A stretch of 64,000 nt of DNA from JBJSXJ01 sp044235425 (GTDB lineage Bacteria > Planctomycetota > Planctomycetia > Pirellulales > Pirellulaceae): positions 8,992-72,991 of the forward strand of contig JBIIHW010000029.1 in NCBI GenBank assembly GCA_044235425.1. The letters run 5' to 3'. Below, one piece after another: positions 57,229 through 64,000 of the stretch (the first letter of the stretch is position 1; every line of letters begins with the position of its first letter). The notes under the pieces are model-generated. The model did no database searches, was not told where the DNA came from, and was given only the letters and a program-made list of their open reading frames with translations. The position numbers were made by a program, and so were the translations under genes.

Positions 57229-59517
57229 ATGAACGATGCCCTCGAGGTCCTTCAATTAGATTTTCCAGAGCCCGATATCGCTCGGCTCACCTGGAACGAT
57301 CCGCAGCGGACCGTCAATGTTCTTACGCGTCACGCCCTGCAACAGCTCTCGGGCCACCTGGATCACCTGGAACAGCGGCACCCAGAGACGCCGCTCGCTG
57401 GTCTCATCGTTTGCTCCGCTAAACCGGGCTGTTTCCTCAGCGGCGCCGATCTGCAGGATCTCGCCACGCGCTGGGCCAATCTCACCCCCGCAGCCGCCAG
57501 CGCCGGATCCCAACTCGGCCAACAGCTCTTCCAACGACTTTCGACTCTCCCGTTTCCCACCGTCGCCGTAATCGCCGGCAGTTGCTTGGGAGGTGGCGCG
57601 GAACTCGCCTCCTGGTGCGACTTTCGAGTCGCAGCCGACGATCCCCAAGTGGAAATCGGCTTTCCCGAAGTGCAGCTCGGTATCATCCCAGCCTGGGGTG
57701 GCGCCACCCGACTCCCCCGACTCATCGGACTCGGACCCGCGATCGAATGGATCACCAGCGGCCAACCGGTCACCGCCACCGCCGCCCACAAATCGTCCTG
57801 GGCCGATCGACTCGTCCCTTCACCAACCCACACTCGCCCAACCGCTGGAACGACTGGTGAACCAACCTCTGGAACGACGGATTTAACCGCCGAGCTGCTC
57901 GCCACTGCCCAACAACTCATCCGCTCGACGGCCAGCACGACGCTGCAGCAGCGCCGCCAGAAACGTCGCGCCGCACTCCTGCTTTCCGACAATGAGCTGG
58001 GGTTACTGCGAATCGCCGCCACAGCCCAGCTGCGCTCGGGCGCGCCGCCCGCGATGCACGCGCCGCAGCAAGCGCTCGAGTTACTCCTCGAGCAGGCGCG
58101 GCTGACCGAAGCCGCCGCCCTCACGGCAGAAACGCACTGTTTTCAAAAGTTATCTCAGCTCCCCACCGTCACGGCCCTGCTCAATGTTTTTTTGCTCCGC
58201 AAACGAACCTCCTATCGAACCAGCGCGAACGACGACCTCGACCGGCCCCGGCAACATGTGGGTGTCGTGGGCGCGGGGATTATGGGCGCCGGGATCGCCG
58301 CCGCCCATCTCAAGCAGACGATTACCGTCTCGCTGCTCGATGCCGCCTCCGACGCGCTGGCCAAAGCCGCTCACCAAGTGGTTGAAGAGGCGGCTTTCGA
58401 TCGCGAGACGAAACAAGTGCAGGCAGAGCGTGCGATCCGTGCCGCCGCCGCTCTGCGCCCCACCACCGAATTGACTCACCTAGCCACTTGCGACTTGGTC
58501 ATTGAAGCGATCGTGGAATCCGCCGAGGCGAAACGAGCGGTCTTTCAGCAACTGGAATCACTCGTCACGCCTCAAACCATTCTGGCTACCAACACCTCCA
58601 CCATTCCAATCACGAAACTGGCTGCCCGTCTGGAGCACCCCGAACGATTTGTGGGACTGCATTTTTTCAATCCAGTGCGCCGCATGCCGCTCGTCGAGGT
58701 AATCCGTGGGGAGAAAACCAGCGAGGCGACGATTGCCACGGTCGTCGCCCATGCCAAACGAATTGGAAAGATGCCGATCGTCGTTCGTGATGGCCCAGGC
58801 TTCCTCGTCAATCGACTGCTGTTTCCTTACATGAATGAGGCCATCGAGCTGCTCAGCGATGGCGCATCGATCGAAGCCATCGAACAGGCTGCCCGGCAAT
58901 TCGGCATGCCCCTCGGTCCACTCGAACTCTATGACATGGTGGGACTCGATACCGCCGTTTATGCAGGTCGAGTGATGTGGGAAGCGTTTCCTCAGCGCGT
59001 GCGGCCGTTACCGATCATTCCCGCCATGATTAAATCCGGGCGACTAGGACAAAAAAATCATCTAGGTTTTTTTCGCTACGAGACCTCCAAGAAAACGCCG
59101 CAACCTGATCCCGCTCTAATACAATTATTGCAGCAATATCGGCGCGACGAGCGGCAGTTTACTTCCGCGGAAATCACTCAACGACTTTTTCTTCCCATGC
59201 TGATCGAAGCCGCATTGACACTCCAAGATGGCATCGTCAGCGATCCGCGTGACATTGATTTTGGACTGATCTTTGGCCTGGGTTTTCCCAGCTTTCGCGG
59301 CGGACTACTCTACTGGGCAGATCGCCAAGGCCTCGCATCAGTCGTCACGCAAATTGAAGAATTCGCCTCGCTCGGTGAACGTTTCGCCGTACCCGATTTA
59401 CTCCGCTCGCTCGCCTCGCGCCAGACAACATTTTATGGAGCGTGGAGGGAGAATTCCGCCGACGATGTGCTGCAGCAAACTGGGCTGCCAACCGCCGCGC
59501 TGGGAGGTACTCGATGA
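57229..59517 (+). CDS. fadJ: Fatty-acid oxidation complex alpha subunit (enoyl-CoA hydratase/3-hydroxyacyl-CoA dehydrogenase)
   Basis: A 762-residue fusion of two beta-oxidation steps. The N-terminal crotonase part keeps both catalytic glutamates, Glu125 (GGGAELA) and Glu147 (FPEVQLG). The C-terminal part has the NAD motif GAGIMG (348–353) and the catalytic-His region 'GLHFFNPVRRMPLVEV'. A threonine-rich insert (about 199–222) separates the hydratase from the linker. The length is close to FadJ/FadB. It is followed by a thiolase gene whose ATG overlaps its stop (ATGA). Whether it is of the FadB or FadJ type cannot be told by eye. Confidence 0.93.
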   Translation: MNDALEVLQLDFPEPDIARLTWNDPQRTVNVLTRHALQQLSGHLDHLEQRHPETPLAGLIVCSAKPGCFLSGADLQDLATRWANLTPAAASAGSQLGQQLFQRLSTLPFPTVAVIAGSCLGGGAELASWCDFRVAADDPQVEIGFPEVQLGIIPAWGGATRLPRLIGLGPAIEWITSGQPVTATAAHKSSWADRLVPSPTHTRPTAGTTGEPTSGTTDLTAELLATAQQLIRSTASTTLQQRRQKRRAALLLSDNELGLLRIAATAQLRSGAPPAMHAPQQALELLLEQARLTEAAALTAETHCFQKLSQLPTVTALLNVFLLRKRTSYRTSANDDLDRPRQHVGVVGAGIMGAGIAAAHLKQTITVSLLDAASDALAKAAHQVVEEAAFDRETKQVQAERAIRAAAALRPTTELTHLATCDLVIEAIVESAEAKRAVFQQLESLVTPQTILATNTSTIPITKLAARLEHPERFVGLHFFNPVRRMPLVEVIRGEKTSEATIATVVAHAKRIGKMPIVVRDGPGFLVNRLLFPYMNEAIELLSDGASIEAIEQAARQFGMPLGPLELYDMVGLDTAVYAGRVMWEAFPQRVRPLPIIPAMIKSGRLGQKNHLGFFRYETSKKTPQPDPALIQLLQQYRRDERQFTSAEITQRLFLPMLIEAALTLQDGIVSDPRDIDFGLIFGLGFPSFRGGLLYWADRQGLASVVTQIEEFASLGERFAVPDLLRSLASRQTTFYGAWRENSADDVLQQTGLPTAALGGTR

Positions 59518-60695
59518 AACGTGCAGTGATCGTCGACGGCGTGCGCACTCCCTTCGGGCGTTCACATGCCACGAAAGGTTCTTTTCGCCAGACACGCAGC
59601 GAGGATTTAGCGGCGACCTGCATTCGAGCGCTGCTCGATCGACAGGCGATTGATCCCGCCTCGATTGATGACGTCTTATTCGGTGCCACTCAGCAAACCG
59701 GCGCCCAAGGCGCCAACGTCGCGCGGCAAATCGCCCTCCTGGCCGGCCTGCCCCCCACCGTGCCCGCTGCCACCATCAATCGACTCTGCGGCAGCAGCTT
59801 GCAAGCACTCCACCAAGCGGCTCATGCCATCATGGCCGGAGAAGCGGATATTCAAATCGTCGGCGGCGTGGAACATCTGCATCACCTGCCGATGTCTCTG
59901 TCGCTCGATGTCCATCCGGGACTGGCCGAAGTGACTTCGCGCGCCGCCTTTCACATGGGACTCACCGCCGAATACCTCGCCGCAAAATACCAGATTTCGC
60001 GAGAGCGTCAGGATCAGTTCGCGCTCCGCAGTCATCAGCGAGCGGCTCAGGCGCGGCAGCTGACTTGGTGGAGACGGCAAATCACTCCTACTCCGGCCCT
60101 CGACGATCTGGGCCGCTCGATTCTGCTCGACCAGGATCCCTGTGTTCGCGACTCGTCGACCCTGGCTGCCCTGACAGCCCTCAAACCAGCGTTTCTATCC
60201 GCTGGTGGTTCGGTCACCGCCGGCAACAGCTCGCCACTCAACGACGGCGCCGCCGCACTGCTGGTGATGTCGGAGGAAACGTGTCGAGCTCTACGCTTAA
60301 CGCCGCTGGCAGCCGTTCGGACCACCGCCGTTGTCGGAGTGGAACCGAGTGTCATGGGGATCGGCCCCGTTGCGGCCATCGAACGAGCTCTGCAAAAGTC
60401 GCGTCTGACACTCGATCAATGCGACTTCATCGAAATCAATGAAGCGTTCGCCGTGCAAACCATTGCCTGCTTGCAGCTACTGAATCTGGCATCGGCCAGT
60501 CAGCCCGAATGCGATCCGCGGGTGAATGCGTTTGGTGGAGCGATCGCTATTGGACATCCGCTCGGAGCCAGCGGCGCACGATTGGCGATGAATCTTGCGC
60601 TGGCTCTGCGGGAACAGGATAAGCCACTAGGAGTGGCGGCGATGTGCATCGGGCTCGGCCAAGGCATCGCGACGGTGCTGGAACGAGTGGCTTAA
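59514..60695 (+). CDS. fadI: Acetyl-CoA acyltransferase (thiolase, beta-oxidation)
   Basis: A 393-residue thiolase that cleaves 3-ketoacyl-CoA to acetyl-CoA in the last step of beta-oxidation. The active-site Cys92 (RLCGSSLQA), His348 (GHPLGASGAR) and Cys378 (AMCIGLGQG) are all present. The ATG at 59514 overlaps the stop of the preceding gene (ATGA) and has GGGAGG upstream, showing coupled translation. Length and motifs are typical. Confidence 0.94.
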   Translation: MKRAVIVDGVRTPFGRSHATKGSFRQTRSEDLAATCIRALLDRQAIDPASIDDVLFGATQQTGAQGANVARQIALLAGLPPTVPAATINRLCGSSLQALHQAAHAIMAGEADIQIVGGVEHLHHLPMSLSLDVHPGLAEVTSRAAFHMGLTAEYLAAKYQISRERQDQFALRSHQRAAQARQLTWWRRQITPTPALDDLGRSILLDQDPCVRDSSTLAALTALKPAFLSAGGSVTAGNSSPLNDGAAALLVMSEETCRALRLTPLAAVRTTAVVGVEPSVMGIGPVAAIERALQKSRLTLDQCDFIEINEAFAVQTIACLQLLNLASASQPECDPRVNAFGGAIAIGHPLGASGARLAMNLALALREQDKPLGVAAMCIGLGQGIATVLERVA

Positions 60696-60716
60696 TCGTC
60701 GTGGGAAGGAGCTGAT

Positions 60717-62483
60717 GTGGACGAACGTCAACAGGCAGCAGATACGACGTCCGATCAATTGTGGGTAAGACTCTTAACGCTCTTTCCGGCGCCCTGGCCC
60801 GATGAGGTGCATGACGAGTGCTGGGTGGAGTCCGTCAGCGATCTCTTGCGACGCGCTCAGCAGCTCAAAAGTCAGTCGCCGCGTTTGCTCGGTATCTCCG
60901 CGGTCACCCAGGCTGAGGAGGCGCTGGATCCCGCTGCGAACTGGCAGCACGCGCGCTGGGAATTCAGCGGCACCACGCTCGAACAGGTCGGCGATGAGCT
61001 GCTGGAGTGCCTGCATGGGTTGCCCGTCGAGGTGCATCCGCGCAACCAGGTCAACGTGAACGCTCAGCCCACCGTCGCCAGTATTGCAGGCGTGATTCTG
61101 CCCGCACTCTTTAATCCGAATCTATCGAGTGATGGACGCGGTGCCGGCTGCTCGCTGGCTGAGTTACGAATTATTGGGATGCTCGCGGATCTCCTGGGGA
61201 TGGCGGCAGACCGAGTGGGTGGAGTATTCACGTTTGGAGGCACGGGCACCATGCTCTACGGCGTGAAACTGGGGCTGGAGCGAGGATGTCCGGGAGCGAT
61301 GCAGCACGGACTCACCCGACGTCCCGTCGTGATCGCTTCCCAACACTGTCATCACACCGTCCTCACCGCGGCCGGTTGGCTCGGGATCGGACAGGACCAT
61401 GTCTGGTTCGTCGATACGCACGACGACAATTCACTCAACCTGCAAGCCTGTGAAAGTCTGATCCGTCAGGCCGTGGCCGCGGATCGCCCCATCGCGGCGA
61501 TCATCGCCACCGTAGGCACGACCGATGCCTTTGGAGTGGACGAGGTCGGAGAAATTGTTGAGCTGCGAGATCGGCTGGTGGAGGAACTCCAGCTTGACTA
61601 TCGACCTCATATTCATGCCGACGCCGTGATTGGCTGGGCTTGGAACTGCTGGAGCGAGCAGGAGCTGGAAGAGAACTCGCTGCAATTCAGTGAGCCGGTT
61701 GTTGCCGCATTGCGATCGGTGGTGCAGCGAGTGCGCGAGGTGGGGCGCGCCGATTCGCTCGGCATCGATTTTCACAAAACTGCTTTCGTGCCTTATATCT
61801 CGTCGCTGCTGCTGGTGCGAGACCGACAGGATTTATCACGCTTGGCTCGTGATCGCTCGCTCATGCCTTACCTCTTTCATTCTGGCGGGCATCATCCAGG
61901 GATGTTCACTCTGGAAACGACACGCAGTGCCAGTGGAGTTTTAGCGGCGCTGGCGAGTTTGCGTGTGCTTGGACGGCAAGGTTTGCAATTGCTGCTCGGG
62001 CGCTCCGTGCAGTGGTCCCTGCGCTTGCGCGAAAAGCTGCGCGAGGTGCCGGGGGTGGTCATTTTGAATCCGCTCAACTACGGCCCCGTGACGCTTTACC
62101 GAGTCTATCCAGAGGAACTCGCTGCTGACGATCCCGAGCGAACTTGGAATGCGGAATTGACCGGTCAGTTGCCACCGGAGCTGACCGTGAAAATCAACGC
62201 CTGGAATCGGCGGTTACATGAGCTGACGTGGAATGGTGCACTGGCGACAACCAGCAGTGCGACGAAGAATCCGGCGTCGCAAGCGGACCCGAATGGAACG
62301 TCCGTCAGCGGACCGCAAAGTGTCATTGGCTGGACGGAGCGTTATCGACGACGAGCGGACGGCGTTCCGCTGGCAGCTTTGAAATCTTACCTATTGTCAC
62401 CGTATTTAGATGAATCGTTCTTGGATGAGTTACAAAGAAGCCTGCAGCGAGCGATTGCGAAACGACCGTTTGAGCAGGGCTAA
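60717..62483 (+). CDS. PLP-dependent group II decarboxylase-like protein
   Basis: A 588-residue protein of the pyridoxal-phosphate-dependent decarboxylase family (glutamate, aromatic amino acid and diaminobutyrate decarboxylases). The PLP lysine is Lys354 in 'LGIDFHKTAFVPYI', Asp302 is in 'HIHADAVIGWAW', and the N-terminal helical part and 'GGVFTFGGTGTMLYGVKLGLERG' are typical. The GTG start follows GGAAGGAGC and is preferred, as no in-frame ATG is close. It is only 21 bases after the thiolase gene, so it may be in the same transcript, though the reaction is not part of beta-oxidation. The substrate cannot be set. Confidence 0.85.
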   Translation: MDERQQAADTTSDQLWVRLLTLFPAPWPDEVHDECWVESVSDLLRRAQQLKSQSPRLLGISAVTQAEEALDPAANWQHARWEFSGTTLEQVGDELLECLHGLPVEVHPRNQVNVNAQPTVASIAGVILPALFNPNLSSDGRGAGCSLAELRIIGMLADLLGMAADRVGGVFTFGGTGTMLYGVKLGLERGCPGAMQHGLTRRPVVIASQHCHHTVLTAAGWLGIGQDHVWFVDTHDDNSLNLQACESLIRQAVAADRPIAAIIATVGTTDAFGVDEVGEIVELRDRLVEELQLDYRPHIHADAVIGWAWNCWSEQELEENSLQFSEPVVAALRSVVQRVREVGRADSLGIDFHKTAFVPYISSLLLVRDRQDLSRLARDRSLMPYLFHSGGHHPGMFTLETTRSASGVLAALASLRVLGRQGLQLLLGRSVQWSLRLREKLREVPGVVILNPLNYGPVTLYRVYPEELAADDPERTWNAELTGQLPPELTVKINAWNRRLHELTWNGALATTSSATKNPASQADPNGTSVSGPQSVIGWTERYRRRADGVPLAALKSYLLSPYLDESFLDELQRSLQRAIAKRPFEQG

Positions 62484-62497
62484 AGATTTGGAAAAGG

Positions 62498-62828
62498 AAA
62501 CGTGCTCCCCAATCAGAAAAAGTAGGTTGTTATTCATTTTGAAATGAGATGACATTTTTCTGATTGGGGAGAGGGGCTGGGGGTGAGGGGCTAGAGCGCC
62601 GCTTGAAGCACGCACTCCAGCTTGATTCATAAGTAAACATCGCAGCAAAAAGTATCAACCTTATAGCAAGCCAACGAGCAAAACCTGCTGGCTTGTCTGC
62701 GAACTGCTGGCCCTGATTAGCCCCCTCATCCCTGCCCTTCTCCCCCACAGGAAAAAAGGGGAGTCCATTTGCCGACGCGTCGCTTCCAGTTTTTTCCTGC
62801 GGGGGAGAAGGGAATGCTTTTACTTGAC
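62498..62828. repeat. Intergenic repeat, copy 1 (about 330 bases)
   Basis: This stretch recurs at 62880–63212 with few changes. It contains an outer hairpin with 15-base arms (CCCCAATCAGAAAAA at 62507–62521 and its reverse complement at 62555–62569) around an inner palindrome CATTTTGAAATG (62535–62546). It also has G-rich 'GGGGAGAGGGGCTGGGGGTGAGG'-like and C-rich 'CCCCCTCATCCCTGCCC' tracts. It codes for no recognisable protein and looks like a REP/MITE-type element. Confidence 0.85.
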
Positions 62829-62879
62829 TGTGGCTCGCTCGGGGAATTTTTACTTTGTGGGCAACCGATTCTTCAGAAG

Positions 62880-63212
62880 AAACGTGCTCCCCTCTCCCCA
62901 ATCAGAAAAAGCAGGTTGTTATCCATTTTGAAATGAGATGACATTTTTCTTATTGGGGAGAGGGGCTGGGGGTGAGGGGCTAGAGCGACGCTTGAAGCAC
63001 GCACTCCAGCTTGATTCATAAGTAAACATCGCAGCAAAAAGCATTAACCTTGTAGCAAGCCAACGAGCAAAACCTGCTAGCTTGCCCGCGAACTGCGGGA
63101 TCCATTAGCCCCCTCATCCCTGCCCTTCTGCCCCACAGGAAAAAAGGGGAGTCCATTTGCCGACGCGTCGCTTCCAGTTTTTTCTTACGGGGGAGAAGGG
63201 AGTGTTCTTCCT
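62880..63212. repeat. Intergenic repeat, copy 2 (about 330 bases)
   Basis: The second copy of the element at 62498–62828, with a 7-base insertion (CTCTCCC) near its start and scattered substitutions. Hairpin arms are at 62896–62910 and 62944–62958 with one mismatch. The two copies are separated by about 50 bases. The whole gap from 62484 to about 63680 holds no convincing gene. Confidence 0.85.
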
Positions 63213-63391
63213 TGCAATTGCTTCGCTTAGTATTTAATTGTCGCGGATACGATCCGCCGCTGTCACAGCAGTTGCATGTAAACTGGCAATCAGCCGTGAT
63301 CGCGTCCCATAATCTAGCAGTCGCAGCTTCGCATCCCGCTCCCACAACTGAAACGCACGGTAGCAAACTCTCGCTACCCCCGAATTAACCG

Positions 63392-63428
63392 AAACGGCCG
63401 ACGCTAACCAAGTCGGCCGTTTTCGTTT
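63392..63428. terminator. Hairpin with short T run
   Basis: The stem AAACGGCCGAC / GTCGGCCGTTT (11 bp) with a 9-base loop is followed by TCGTTTC. It is a plausible intrinsic terminator in either direction, but no gene ends just before it on the plus strand. Confidence 0.65.
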
Positions 63429-63592
63429 CTACGCCCGTTCCCGCAAGGGGTTGCGGCGGCTGGTGTCTCTCGCCGGATGTCTCTGGTTTGTCGCGAGTTC
63501 CTAAGCCTGAAACCGCTCAAGGCAGAAAATTGCGGGAACTCGGCCCCAGGTCTCACTTGTCTCGCGCTCGAAATGCGGTCTGGGTTAACAGA

Positions 63593-63622
63593 CATTTCGG
63601 CTCGCTTTAGGGAGCCGAAATG
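63593..63622. other. Perfect 11-bp hairpin
   Basis: CATTTCGGCTC and GAGCCGAAATG form a perfect stem around an 8-base loop. There is no T tract. It lies 60 bases upstream of the transposase remnant and could be part of an old element end, or a regulatory hairpin. Confidence 0.6.
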
Positions 63623-63680
63623 CCACGTTCCGTCTCGGTAGGCGCTCCGCTCTTCGAAATCCCGGACCGGCGGGTTAATA

Positions 63681-63947
63681 GTGGGTAGCGTTGCGGGTGG
63701 TGAGCGAGCGGCGACTTTGATGACGCTGGTAAGTTCGGCGATCCGCAATCATCTGGATGTAATGGCCTATATCAAAGATGTATTAGAAACAATCTTGGAT
63801 GGCTGTACCGACTATGAATCGTTATTACCTCATCACTTGGCACTAAGTCATCCTGGCGCAATGCGCACGTATCGCATCGAAGAGCGCCGCGACGCCCTCG
63901 ACCGGCGTCATACCGCTCGAGCCCGCCGCCGCGTGAGCGGTAAGTAG
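63681..63947 (+). pseudogene. IS66-family transposase, C-terminal remnant
   Basis: An open stretch of 88 codons whose protein 'VGSVAGGERAATLMTLVSSAIRNHLDVMAYIKDVLETIL' and 'TDYESLLPHHLALSHPGAMRTYRIEERRDALDRRHTARARRR' resembles the C-terminal end of IS66-type TnpC transposases. In the full protein this follows several hundred residues with the catalytic DDE triad, and these are missing here. Upstream the frame has a stop at 63639. It is therefore a truncated remnant. No inverted terminal repeats could be found. Confidence 0.7.
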
Positions 63948-64000
63948 GTCTGGTCATTCCTGATCTGTCCAAAATCATCAATCATCCAAGCTTCAAATCA

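Noticed and set aside
62530..62901. Minus-strand frames across the 330-base repeats
   Set aside because: They read the repeated element and its purine/pyrimidine tracts, and occur twice because the DNA is duplicated.

Overview
The window looks like chromosomal DNA from a planctomycete, most likely of the Pirellulales group. This rests on gene content and not on a marker gene: a TPR–ExbB–ExbD–alpha-toroid operon, giant kinase–STAND–FGE-like proteins, a two-clpP trigger-factor locus, conserved planctomycete-type lipoproteins, and start sites often lacking a clear ribosome-binding site. GC is moderately high and gene density is ordinary for a chromosome. There is one tRNA gene (Gly-GCC) and no rRNA or CRISPR array. 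The only mobile-element trace is an IS66-type transposase remnant at the right end, next to a duplicated intergenic repeat.

Layout. 1–2429: the end of an amino-acid ABC permease and a DinG/XPD-type helicase. 2671–4360: a TPR lipoprotein and a small hypothetical. 4431–13982 (minus strand): a four-gene operon of a large TPR protein, an ExbB/TolQ channel, an ExbD/TolR protein and a 1.4-kb-residue protein with an alanine-rich linker and a C-terminal prenyltransferase/squalene-cyclase-like toroid. A GGGGGTTC-type repeat, potentially G-quadruplex forming, lies inside this operon. 14232–20469: a sugar-nucleotide epimerase, a freestanding RNA polymerase alpha-CTD-like protein, a PcrA/UvrD helicase and a TerB–AI-2E-type membrane fusion.

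20626–29579 (minus strand) is the most striking part. Two paralogous proteins of about 1,470 residues each combine a kinase domain, a STAND-type P-loop NTPase, one membrane span, a helical-repeat region and an FGE-sulfatase-like domain. The first keeps all kinase catalytic motifs. The second has lost the glycine loop, the HRD aspartate and the DFG motif, so it is a predicted pseudokinase. Neither FGE-like domain keeps the usual cysteine pair. The pair may be a membrane-spanning sensor or signalling (possibly conflict) system.

29673–36699: an operon of an M50 site-2 protease, a small unknown protein and a molybdopterin oxidoreductase, followed by a NUDIX hydrolase, an RmlD-like reductase and a SirB1-like protein. 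36854–44176: pyruvate phosphate dikinase with a clear terminator, a proline-rich lipoprotein, two ClpP paralogues, trigger factor and tRNA-Gly. 44232–54151: FolC, a three-gene ABC exporter-like operon, a zinc-ribbon protein, an HNH endonuclease, a cysteine-bearing lipoprotein, a YkgJ-type cysteine-cluster protein and HisS. 54126–57040: a DegT-type aminotransferase overlapping the end of hisS, then a DUF6580-like membrane protein and a DUF4430-like secreted protein. 57229–62483: a fatty-acid beta-oxidation pair (FadJ/FadB-type and thiolase) followed by a PLP-dependent decarboxylase. 62484–64000: mostly non-coding, with two copies of a repeat of about 330 bp, two strong hairpins and the IS66 remnant.

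All family assignments are by eye from motifs. Start sites were moved inward where the longest reading frame ran through a repeat, a tRNA or an unconvincing leader.
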